Part shown: positions 7,768-15,298 of the stretch, piece after piece
How positions within the stretch are numbered: position 1 is the first letter of the stretch
Layout: every line of letters begins with the position of its first letter
NCBI GenBank assembly: GCA_020634415.1
Contig: JACKBT010000028.1
Coordinates: forward strand, 1 to 58,584
Direction: 5' to 3'
DNA from: Ardenticatenaceae bacterium
GTDB taxonomy: Bacteria; Chloroflexota; Anaerolineae; Promineifilales; Promineifilaceae
DNA: 58,584 nt
Program-made: the position numbers and the translations under genes
The notes under the pieces: model-generated
Databases searched by the model: none
What the model saw: only the letters and a program-made list of their open reading frames with translations
Told to the model about the DNA's origin: nothing

Positions 7768-10761
7768 ATGGAACCACAAAACATCATCATCCGCGGTGCC
7801 CAACAGCACAATTTGAAACACATTGACGTCAGCCTGCCCCGTAACAAACTCGTCGTCCTCACTGGCGTTAGCGGCAGCGGCAAATCCTCTCTCGCCTTCG
7901 ACACCATCTACGCCGAAGGGCAGCGCCGTTACGTTGAAAGTCTCTCTGCTTACGCTCGTCAATTCCTGGGGCAGATGGAAAAACCCAAAGTAGATGCCAT
8001 CATCGGCCTTAGTCCAGCCATCGCCATTGAGCAGAAAGCCGTCAGCAAAAATCCCCGCTCCACCGTCGGCACTGTTACCGAAGTGATGGACTATTTGCGC
8101 GTCCTCTATGCCCGCATCGGCACCCCCCACTGCCCCGAATGTGGCCGCGAAGTGAAGCCGCAAAGCCCCCAGCAAATTGCCGACCAACTGGCCCATTTGC
8201 CCGCTGGCACACGCCTGCAACTGCTTGCGCCCATCGCCCGCAATCGCAAAGGCACACACGCCGATGCCCTGGCCCAGGCACGGCAAGATGGCTTCGTCCG
8301 CGCCCGCATCAATGGCGAAATGGTGGAATTGGGCAGCAAACTACCCAAACTCATCAAAAAGAACAAACACACCATTGAACTGATTGTTGATCGCCTGGTC
8401 ATCCCCGCTGAATTAGATGATGGGTTTATGACGCGGCTGATTGATTCCGTGGAGACCACGCTCAAAGCTGGTGATGGCCTGCTGCTGGCCGATTTGGGTG
8501 AGGAAGAGCTATCGCTGAGCGAACACAACGCCTGCGCCCACTGTGGTTTTAGCTTCCCGGAGCTTTCGCCGCAGTTGTTCAGCTTCAACTCGCCGCTGGG
8601 CATGTGCCCCGACTGTCACGGCATCGGCAGCCAGATGCAGGTTGACCCAGAGTTAATCATCACCGACCCGACAGTCTCGCTGTTGGATAATGCCTCACCC
8701 TGGTATAAGGATTATCGCAAGAAAGACCCTAATTCGTGGGGGCCGCGCAACTTATACGCGATGGCCGACCATTATGGGGTGGATTTGGAATTAAGCTGGC
8801 AAGAACTGCCAGAGTCGTTTCGCCATGTGCTGCTGTATGGTTCGGGCGAGGAGAAGATTCGCTTCACCTGGCAAGGGGATACGGAGGAGAGCAGTTGGCA
8901 AGGTGAAAGTTGGCGGCCCGCGAAGGGGATTATTTACAATGTGAATCGGCTGTTCCACCAGACAAAATCGGAGGGGACACGGCGTTATTATGCCAGCTTT
9001 ATGAACCAATTGCCCTGCACAAGCTGCCAGGGCACACGCTTGCGGCCAGAGGCGCGGGGGGTGACGGTGGGCGGGAAGACGATTACGGCCGTTTCCTCCC
9101 TCGCCATTGATGAAGCCTACAACTGGGTAATGGGGCTGTATCGGGGAGAGTATTCAGTGGGCAGTAATCAGTATTCAGTGAATGGCAATGGCTATAAGAA
9201 AGACCTCCGAGGTTTTGAAAACCTCGGAGGTCTGAATGAGGAAGAATTTGAAATTGCCGAAGAGGTGCTAAAAGAGATTCGGGATCGGCTGCAATTTATG
9301 CTCAATGTGGGGCTGCATTATTTGACATTGGATCGCTCCGCGCCGTCACTGTCGGGCGGTGAGGCGCAGCGCATTCGGCTGGCGAGCCAGATTGGCTGTG
9401 GCCTGGTGGGTGTGCTTTACATTTTGGATGAGCCTTCGATTGGCCTCCATGCGCGGGACAACCGCGCCCTGCTGGACACGCTGCTGCAACTGCGCGACAT
9501 GGGCAACACAGTGCTGGTCGTCGAACATGATGAAGAGACGATGCGCGATGCCGACTGGCTGGTGGATTTGGGGCCAGGGGCGGGAGTGAAGGGCGGTCAG
9601 ATTACAGCCGCCGGTACGCCGGATGAGGTGGCGGCTAATCCTAATTCGCTGACCGGCCGTTATTTGCGTGGTGATTTGGTGATAAGTGGCACGGGCAACG
9701 GCCGTCGCCAGCCCAATCTCGGCACCTTAGAACTGGTCGGGGCACGGCTGCACAATTTGAAGGAAATCACCGCTACCTTTCCGCTGGGCATGATGATTTG
9801 CATCACCGGTGTCAGCGGCAGCGGCAAGAGCAGCCTCATCGCCGAAACGCTGCATCCGGCCCTGTCGCGGGAACTGCACCAGGCACAGACGCAGCCGGGG
9901 CCATTTAAGCAGCTAAAAGGGCTGGAACATCTAGACAAGGTGATCAACATCACCCAAGACCCCATTGGCCGCACCCCACGTTCTAATCCTGCTACTTATG
10001 TTAAGCTGTTTGATGAGATTCGCCGCGTGTTTGCCAGTACACCAGAGGCCAAGGCGCGGGGGTATAAATCGGGACGGTTTAGTTTTAATGTGAAGGGTGG
10101 CCGCTGCGAGGCATGTGCGGGTTATGGACAGCGCAAGGTGGAGATGCACTTTTTGGCCGATGTGTGGGTGATGTGCCGCGAGTGTAACGGCCGTCGCTTC
10201 AACCGCGAAACCTTAGCCATCAAGTACAAAGGCAAGACCATCGCCGACGTGCTGGATATGGATGTGCAGGAGGCGCTGGAATTTTTTGCCAACCACAGCA
10301 AGATTGCGCGGATGCTGCAAACGCTGCACGATGTGGGGCTGGATTACATCAAGTTGGGTCAAAGTGCGCTGACGTTGAGCGGCGGCGAAGCCCAGCGCAT
10401 CAAGCTGGCGAAGGAGTTAAGCCGCGTGGCTACGGGGCGCACCATCTACATTTTGGATGAGCCAACGACGGGCCTGCACTTTGCCGATGTGCAGAAGCTG
10501 CTGGATGTGCTGCACACGCTGGTGGATGCGGGCAATACGGTGATTGTGATTGAGCATAATTTGGACGTGATTAAAACGGCCGATTACCTCATAGACCTCG
10601 GCCCCGAAGGCGGTGATGGCGGGGGAGAGATCATCGCCCAAGGCACGCCGGAAGCGGTGGCGCAGGTGGCGGGGAGCTACACGGGGCAGTTTTTGCGAGA
10701 GATTTTGCCATTTACAATTAGCAGCAATCATCAATCGCAAATCGTAAATCGTAAATCGTAA
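7768..10761 (+). CDS. uvrA: excinuclease ABC subunit A
   Basis: 997 residues. UvrA recognises damaged DNA with UvrB in nucleotide excision repair in the cytoplasm. Visible: Walker A GVSGSGKSSLAFD (~32) and GVSGSGKSSLIAE (~675), both ABC signatures LSGGEAQRI, Walker B LDEPSIGLH and LDEPTTGLH, and zinc-binding CxxC pairs (CPEC, CAHC, CPDC, CTSC, CEAC, CREC). The protein is ~50 residues longer than usual. The excess sits at ~461-490, where heptamer repeats and a 33-base palindrome have been read in frame, and at the C-terminus, which runs into a second heptamer array (last ~11 residues). An SOS box lies upstream. The start at 7768 fits the conserved N-terminus. Confidence 0.97.
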   Translation: MEPQNIIIRGAQQHNLKHIDVSLPRNKLVVLTGVSGSGKSSLAFDTIYAEGQRRYVESLSAYARQFLGQMEKPKVDAIIGLSPAIAIEQKAVSKNPRSTVGTVTEVMDYLRVLYARIGTPHCPECGREVKPQSPQQIADQLAHLPAGTRLQLLAPIARNRKGTHADALAQARQDGFVRARINGEMVELGSKLPKLIKKNKHTIELIVDRLVIPAELDDGFMTRLIDSVETTLKAGDGLLLADLGEEELSLSEHNACAHCGFSFPELSPQLFSFNSPLGMCPDCHGIGSQMQVDPELIITDPTVSLLDNASPWYKDYRKKDPNSWGPRNLYAMADHYGVDLELSWQELPESFRHVLLYGSGEEKIRFTWQGDTEESSWQGESWRPAKGIIYNVNRLFHQTKSEGTRRYYASFMNQLPCTSCQGTRLRPEARGVTVGGKTITAVSSLAIDEAYNWVMGLYRGEYSVGSNQYSVNGNGYKKDLRGFENLGGLNEEEFEIAEEVLKEIRDRLQFMLNVGLHYLTLDRSAPSLSGGEAQRIRLASQIGCGLVGVLYILDEPSIGLHARDNRALLDTLLQLRDMGNTVLVVEHDEETMRDADWLVDLGPGAGVKGGQITAAGTPDEVAANPNSLTGRYLRGDLVISGTGNGRRQPNLGTLELVGARLHNLKEITATFPLGMMICITGVSGSGKSSLIAETLHPALSRELHQAQTQPGPFKQLKGLEHLDKVINITQDPIGRTPRSNPATYVKLFDEIRRVFASTPEAKARGYKSGRFSFNVKGGRCEACAGYGQRKVEMHFLADVWVMCRECNGRRFNRETLAIKYKGKTIADVLDMDVQEALEFFANHSKIARMLQTLHDVGLDYIKLGQSALTLSGGEAQRIKLAKELSRVATGRTIYILDEPTTGLHFADVQKLLDVLHTLVDAGNTVIVIEHNLDVIKTADYLIDLGPEGGDGGGEIIAQGTPEAVAQVAGSYTGQFLREILPFTISSNHQSQIVNRKS
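9149..9186. repeat. heptamer tandem repeat inside uvrA
   Basis: Period-7 copies of the AGTATTC/AGTGGGC/AGTAATC type run in frame through uvrA and encode an EYSVGSNQYSV segment absent from typical UvrA proteins. Same periodicity as the intergenic arrays elsewhere in the window. Confidence 0.7.
9201..9233. repeat. palindromic repeat inserted in uvrA
   Basis: A perfect 16-base inverted repeat AGACCTCCGAGGTTTT around one central base, located within the coding sequence (residues ~478-489) just after a heptamer array. It reads through in frame as KDLRGFENLGGL. Such a perfect palindrome in the middle of a conserved gene looks like an inserted dispersed element. Confidence 0.8.
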
Positions 10762-10765
10762 ATCT
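10731..10765. repeat. heptamer array (AATCGTA type) at uvrA 3' end
   Basis: Tandem AATCGCA/AATCGTA heptamers form the last codons and stop of uvrA. The same heptamers recur at 42622-42658 upstream of guaA. Confidence 0.75.
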
Positions 10766-10780
10766 TGCTATAATCGCTCC

Positions 10781-11760
10781 ATGACAGTCCAAAATCCACA
10801 CGATAAATTCTTTCGCGAGAGCTTTGGCCGCGTTGAGATTGCCCGCAACTATTTGGAGGAATATCTACCAAACCTGTGCTGGCCTTGCTTGATTTAGACA
10901 GCCTGACTCTGCAAGAAGGCTCCTTTATTGATGAGGAGATGCAGGCGCACCAGACTGATTTGCTCTATCAGGTGCAGTTGCGCGAGGGCGGCACAGCCTC
11001 CATTTATCTGCTCTTTGAACATAAAAGCTACCCCGACCCACTGGTGGCACTGCAACTGCTGCGCTACATGGTCAACCAGTGGCAGCAGCAGGTAAAGGAC
11101 AAAGCAGCATTAACACCTGTCATCCCTTTGGTGATTTACCATGGGGAACGGGCCTGGAAAGTGGATAGTGAATTTGCGGCTTTGTTAGATGTGCCGGCGG
11201 TGTTACGGCCGTTTCAACCCAACTTCCGCTACCACCTCAGCGACTTCTCCCACCTGTCCGACGAGACGATACGGGGCGAAATCTGGCTGCGCGTCAGCCT
11301 ATCCGTGCTACGCGCCATCTTCGATCCGCACTTACGTCATCAGTTAAGGGATTTGGTGCGGCTGCTGTTCCAGTTAAGCAATCAGCAAACGGGGCTGGAA
11401 TATATCCACACAATTTTGTATTATTTGAGTGATGCAACCGACAAACTAACGCGAGCCGAGTTGGGACAAGCAATTCGCCAACAAGGCCGTGAAGGAGAGC
11501 AAGTGATGGCAACAATCAGGCAAGAGTATGTTCAAGAGGGTATGCAGTTAGGTCTGGAGCAAGGGCGTATTGAAGCCCTGCAAAATAGTATTCTGGATTT
11601 GTTGGATATTCGTTTTGAGGAAGTAGATGAAGAGGTGGAGGAAGAGATAACGGCCGTTACCCACATCCCCCTCCTGCGCCAACTAAACCGTGAAGCGGCA
11701 ACGGCCGTTTCCATGATCGCCTTTGTGGAGAAGCTGGCGGAGTTGAACAAAACTGACTAA
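10781..11760 (+). pseudogene. Rpn/PD-(D/E)XK-type nuclease, frameshifted
   Basis: A Rpn family (transposase_31-like) DNA nuclease gene. The frame from ATG 10781 gives the family N-terminus (NPHDKFFRESFGR...ARNYLEEYLP) but stops after 38 codons; the rest continues in another frame from about 10873 (GTG at 10876) with LALLDLDSL, FEHKSY and VIYHGE motifs, to 11760. One missing base near 10870-10873 explains the break. Rpn proteins need the N-terminal DKFFR segment for their nuclease core, so the gene is probably inactive unless the shift is a sequencing error. The C-terminal ~100 residues are acidic and helical. No slippery heptamer is seen at the break. Confidence 0.75.
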
Positions 11761-11788
11761 GCTTTGATTTTTCGTGATGTTTGTTGTG

Positions 11789-11823
11789 AACGGCCGTTTC
11801 TGGAAGGGAACGGCCGTTTTTTT
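11789..11823 (+). terminator. terminator built from two AACGGCCGTT copies
   Basis: Two exact palindrome copies (11789-11798 and 11809-11818) can pair with one another as a 10-bp stem with a 10-base loop, and the second is followed by a seven-T tract (11817-11823). It lies 28 bases after the Rpn stop, as expected of an intrinsic terminator. Confidence 0.65.
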
Positions 11824-11851
11824 GTTAGTGGAGAAACGGTCATCTATCTGC

Positions 11852-12868
11852 TTACTGCCCACCACCCACCGCTCCCCACTGCCGCCCCATATTCACCTTC
11901 ATCTTCTCCACATACGCCTGCTCCAAATCTATGCCTGTGTAGTTGGCGAGTTTGAGGATGTAGGCCAGCAGGTCGGCCAGTTCGCCTTTGAGAGTGGCAC
12001 GATGTTTGGCGATGGCTTCGAGGTGGGCTTCTTGGGGAGAACGGCCGTCTCCCGCCAACACCCGCCCATCCCGCCAAATCTTAATCATCTCCGAAGCCAC
12101 TTCGCCCATCTCCTCCGCCAGGAGGATGTAGTTGACAAACGGGTCAGTTTCAAAGCCGCGCAGTTCGTCGAATTGGCGATGGAACTGTTGGTAGGTAGGC
12201 AAACGGCCGTTTTCCAACTTCACCAACTGCCCATCCGCACCACTCGCTTTGGGCTTCTGCTGCGCCAACGCCGCCTGAATCAGCCCCACCACATGCTGCA
12301 AATCGGCCTCATTGGTCAAGTAGTCGAGATGGTTCACATCCACAATCAACACCGGTATCTCCTGTAAATTAGAGAGCCAGGCATCGTAAGCGGCCGTTAA
12401 CTGGCGAATATATTCTGGGTCCATGTCCCGCTCATACGGCCGATCGCGCAGCATAATCCGGCGCATCAACTCCTGATGCGTCGCCCGCAAATAGACAATC
12501 AAATCCGGCTTAGGGATTTTCTCCCCCAAAGCCGCATGAACACGGCCGTACATCGCCAACTCATCATCCTTCAAATTCAGCCAGGCAAACAGCTCATCTT
12601 TAGCAAAGGTGTAATCCGAAACCAAATTACCCCGCTTCAACCCCGCCGGCACCGCCTCATGCTGCTGGTGATAGCGGCTGAGAAGAAAAAAGAGCTGCGT
12701 CTGGAACGCATACCGCTCCCGATCCTGGTAAAACTTCGCCAAAAACGGATTCTCCTCAAAAACCTCCAACAAAACAGTCGCCTGAAAACGCGGCTGCAAC
12801 AACCGTGCCAGCGTCGTCTTCCCCACCCCAATCACACCTTCAATAGCAATATAATTGTTCGTCATCAT
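11852..12868 (-). CDS. deoxynucleoside kinase - MazG-like pyrophosphohydrolase fusion
   Basis: 338 residues. The N-terminal ~200 residues are a deoxynucleoside kinase: P-loop GVIGVGKTT (~12), a mid-domain DYTFAKDELF segment in the place of the family DRS-like motif, and the arginine-rich lid MRRIMLRDRPYER (~137). The C-terminal ~115 residues match the MazG-like all-alpha NTP pyrophosphohydrolase fold: NYILLAEEMGEVASE, then GELADLLAYILKLAN, supplying the EExxE and ExxD metal ligands. One polypeptide could phosphorylate deoxynucleosides and hydrolyse (d)NTPs, a salvage and sanitation pairing (inference). ATG codons at 12868 and 12865 are both possible starts; no clear ribosome site. Confidence 0.85.
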   Translation of the reverse strand: MMTNNYIAIEGVIGVGKTTLARLLQPRFQATVLLEVFEENPFLAKFYQDRERYAFQTQLFFLLSRYHQQHEAVPAGLKRGNLVSDYTFAKDELFAWLNLKDDELAMYGRVHAALGEKIPKPDLIVYLRATHQELMRRIMLRDRPYERDMDPEYIRQLTAAYDAWLSNLQEIPVLIVDVNHLDYLTNEADLQHVVGLIQAALAQQKPKASGADGQLVKLENGRLPTYQQFHRQFDELRGFETDPFVNYILLAEEMGEVASEMIKIWRDGRVLAGDGRSPQEAHLEAIAKHRATLKGELADLLAYILKLANYTGIDLEQAYVEKMKVNMGRQWGAVGGGQ

Positions 12869-12909
12869 CAAATAACTACGTAATTACGTAATTGCAGATT
12901 AAAAAATAA

Positions 12910-12982
12910 ATCGGGTAACGAGTAGGACGATTTTGTAAATCGTCCGAGCGATTTGCAAAATCGCTCTACTTTATTACCCGAT
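12910..12982. mobile_element. MITE-like nested palindrome
   Basis: Outer inverted repeats ATCGGGTAA (12910-12918) and TTACCCGAT (12974-12982) enclose two hairpins, GGACGATTT/AAATCGTCC and AGCGATTT/AAATCGCT. The core matches the elements at 7475-7517 and 45386-45435. Non-coding, between two minus-strand genes. No clear target duplication. Confidence 0.5.
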
Positions 12983-13008
12983 CAATTATTTAAAGACCAA
13001 TTATGTAA

Positions 13009-13773
13009 TTACATAAACTCCTTACGCAATAATTCCACCTGCCCCGGCTTATCCGCATCCATCCCCAACTCCGCATGTTGGCTCAGTACAATTTTGGCGG
13101 TGAAACCAGCAATACGCTTTGCTTCCGCTTCCATTTCAGGGATGGTTAGCTGGCGCAGCAGCAATCTAACAATCAACCGCAAACCCGCCACCCTGGCAAT
13201 TTTCCAGGCATGTTTGCGTACATTCGTCAACGTGTTTAATAGTTCATAATTATCACGCAGGGCATCCAGGCGGATAATGTGCAAATCACCGCCGGCAAAC
13301 TCCAGGCCGCCTTTCAGTTTTGTAAACGTTCGGTGGGAATGGGGAAAGCGGGCCTCCATCACCTCGCGGGTCACAATGGAGTAATAGATACCCTGGTCAA
13401 ACGGCCGACAACCATCCACAAAAGCATCCACAATCGCCGCTGTCAAGGTCGGAATGTCGGCCGAGCAAAAGACAAAAACTGTCTCATCAGGATGATGTTC
13501 GCGCAGCCAATCGGCCCCAGCAATAATATTGCCCGCCAGACTGCCATGATCGGGCACATGGGCCACCGGACGAGCAAAGTGCATGCCCATATCGCTGCCC
13601 AGGCCCACCACTACAATTTCGTCAATGGCTCGTGAACCTTGCAGCGCATCCACCACCCGTTCCAACATGGTACGGCCGTTCATAGCCAACAACGCTTTGG
13701 GCTTACCCTGTGTCAGGGCATACATCGGCTCATCTGGGGCGGCAAGACCACCCGCCGTAATTACGCAGTGCAT
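13009..13773 (-). CDS. MobA-like nucleotidyltransferase
   Basis: 254 residues of the NTP_transf_3 type: N-terminal ITAGGLA, then GKPKALLAMNGRTMLERVVDAL (nucleotide and Mg binding loop), and a CSADIP motif at ~102 where the family has its metal-binding Asp. These enzymes transfer a nucleotidyl group from an NTP to a phosphorylated acceptor; the acceptor cannot be told. The C-terminal 110 residues are unusual and helix-rich. A strong GGGAGGT ribosome site lies upstream of the ATG. The gene is divergent from the SOS-boxed membrane protein gene. Confidence 0.8.
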   Translation of the reverse strand: MHCVITAGGLAAPDEPMYALTQGKPKALLAMNGRTMLERVVDALQGSRAIDEIVVVGLGSDMGMHFARPVAHVPDHGSLAGNIIAGADWLREHHPDETVFVFCSADIPTLTAAIVDAFVDGCRPFDQGIYYSIVTREVMEARFPHSHRTFTKLKGGLEFAGGDLHIIRLDALRDNYELLNTLTNVRKHAWKIARVAGLRLIVRLLLRQLTIPEMEAEAKRIAGFTAKIVLSQHAELGMDADKPGQVELLRKEFM

Positions 13774-13834
13774 AACTACCTCCCTTTTTTGCCAAGATGG
13801 GCCGATTATCGCACATTTGAATCTGGTAAGAAAG

Positions 13835-13863
13835 TTGCCCGTTTATGCGTCTTATTGTAAAAT
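13835..13863 (+). promoter_or_regulatory. promoter of the SOS-boxed membrane protein gene
   Basis: TTGCCC (13835-13840), a 17-base spacer and TAAAAT (13858-13863). The SOS box begins within three bases of the -10, which would block polymerase when LexA is bound. Confidence 0.55.
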
Positions 13864-13865
13864 TA

Positions 13866-13877
13866 GAACGATTGTTC
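13866..13877 (+). promoter_or_regulatory. SOS (LexA/DinR-type) box
   Basis: GAACGATTGTTC is an exact GAAC-N4-GTTC site, and the palindrome extends outward to TTAGAAC...GTTCTAA. It directly follows a promoter-like -10 box and precedes the membrane protein/thiN pair by 111 bases. Confidence 0.75.
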
Positions 13878-13958
13878 TAAATTTTAGCGGCAACAATTTT
13901 GTTGACAAAAATAGCAGAAAAAACAGACCCCATTCACTCAAAATAAAGGAGGTAAGTG

Positions 13959-13967
13959 ATGGAGTAA
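13959..13967 (+). other. two-codon leader ORF (ATG GAG TAA)
   Basis: The best ribosome site of the area, AAGGAGGT (13947-13954), is followed after 4 bases by ATG-GAG-TAA, whose stop directly abuts another ATG at 13968. A second site GGAGG precedes ATG 13989. A minimal leader ORF with reinitiation is possible. Confidence 0.35.
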
Positions 13968-13988
13968 ATGACAGCGGAGGCTTTATTT

Positions 13989-14645
13989 ATGAATCAGGGA
14001 AACTATTCACAACTACAAAAACAGCAGCAGGGGCAACGGCCGTTCACCACCCCCACCCAAACCATCATCGGCCTGCTCCTCCTCATCGCCCTCATCGCTT
14101 TTGAGATTTTTAACTTTGACACCACCAAATTCGCTCTCACCGACTTTTTCGGCAGCACCAGTTTTGGCGGCGTGCGCTGGGCATCCATCTTAGCCATCGC
14201 CTTCTGCGCCATAGACTTCGCCGGTCTCATCCGCTTCTTCACCCCCGAGCGCGGCACAGAGACCCCGGCCGAAGTCTGGTATCTGATGGGAGCCTGGATG
14301 CTGGCGGCCACACTCAACGCCCTCATGACCTGGTGGGCCATCACCCTGACGCTGCTCAACCACGACTTGGGCAACGAGATTATGAGCCGCGAGGAACTGC
14401 TGCGCTTTGCGCCGCTGTTTGTGGCCGCCCTGGTCTGGCTGACACGAGTGCTGTTTATTGGCGCTTTCTCCATTGCTGGCGGCCACATTTTTGATTTTGG
14501 GCAGCAACGGCCGTCTACCCCTCCCCCACGCCCCAAACCAGCCGCAAACGATAAACCCACCGCCTTCCCGCTAGATCGGCCACCATTGCCCCAACAAACC
14601 CGGCGCACACCAACGGCCGTTTACGCCCACAGCCGCAAAAAATGA
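13989..14645 (+). CDS. unknown four-helix membrane protein, SOS-boxed
   Basis: 218 residues: a Gln-rich N-terminus (~1-22), four predicted transmembrane helices (~25-45, ~58-80, ~95-120, ~140-165) and a Pro/Arg-rich cytoplasmic-type tail (~175-218). I do not recognise the family and see no catalytic motif. Start 13989 is favoured by GGAGG 8 bases upstream; 13968 in the same frame is possible. The stop overlaps the thiN start by 4 bases (ATGA), so the two are translationally coupled. The promoter carries an SOS box, suggesting induction by DNA damage (inference). Confidence 0.7.
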   Translation: MNQGNYSQLQKQQQGQRPFTTPTQTIIGLLLLIALIAFEIFNFDTTKFALTDFFGSTSFGGVRWASILAIAFCAIDFAGLIRFFTPERGTETPAEVWYLMGAWMLAATLNALMTWWAITLTLLNHDLGNEIMSREELLRFAPLFVAALVWLTRVLFIGAFSIAGGHIFDFGQQRPSTPPPRPKPAANDKPTAFPLDRPPLPQQTRRTPTAVYAHSRKK

Positions 14646-15286
14646 GCACCCTCATCTTCGCCAACGGTGATCTGGAACAGGGCATGTGGCTTCAGCCCTA
14701 TTTGGCCCAGGCCACACGCCTGATTGCCGCCGATGGTGGCAGCCGCCATCTCTATCTGCTCAACCGCCCCCCCGACGTTATCATCGGCGATCTCGATTCC
14801 GTCACGGAGGAGGTACGGCAGTGGCTGCAAACGGCCGCTGCCCAATTCATCATCCATCCCGCCGCCAAAGATGAAACAGATTTGGAGCTGGCCCTGCTGT
14901 ATGGGGCGCAGTTTGCAGAGGAAATTCTGGTGTTTGGCGCCTTAGGCGGCCGTTTAGACCAAACCTTAGCCAATATTTTGCTGCTGGCCCATCCCGCCTT
15001 ACAAGGTCGGTCGGTGCAGTTGGTGGAGCCATATCAGCGGGCCTGGCTGGCCGCTGGCGAAGTGGTGGTCAACGGCCGTTCTGGCGACACCCTCTCCCTC
15101 ATCCCCCTCGGCGGCGATGTGAGTATTCAACAAACAACGGGCTTGAAATGGCCGTTACACGATGATGTATTGCAATTTGGTCCGGCAAGAGGCATTAGCA
15201 ATGTGATGGTGGCTGATGAAGCGCGGGTGTGGGTGGCAAACGGCCGTCTCCTCTGCATTCACACCCAACAAACCTGGCAGCGTTAA
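14642..15286 (+). CDS. thiN: thiamine pyrophosphokinase
   Basis: 214 residues. Transfers pyrophosphate from ATP to thiamine, giving thiamine diphosphate. Family signatures visible: AADGGS (~29-34), IGDLDS (~47-52), KDETDLELAL (~74-83) and GALGGRLDQTLANI (~98-111), which carry the ATP/Mg and thiamine-binding residues. Length matches the family. Its ATG overlaps the TGA of the upstream membrane protein gene. No TPP riboswitch is evident upstream; the shared promoter instead carries an SOS box. It converges with the Ser/Thr kinase gene 12 bases downstream. Confidence 0.93.
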   Translation: MSTLIFANGDLEQGMWLQPYLAQATRLIAADGGSRHLYLLNRPPDVIIGDLDSVTEEVRQWLQTAAAQFIIHPAAKDETDLELALLYGAQFAEEILVFGALGGRLDQTLANILLLAHPALQGRSVQLVEPYQRAWLAAGEVVVNGRSGDTLSLIPLGGDVSIQQTTGLKWPLHDDVLQFGPARGISNVMVADEARVWVANGRLLCIHTQQTWQR

Positions 15287-15298
15287 GCCCAGACGGCC

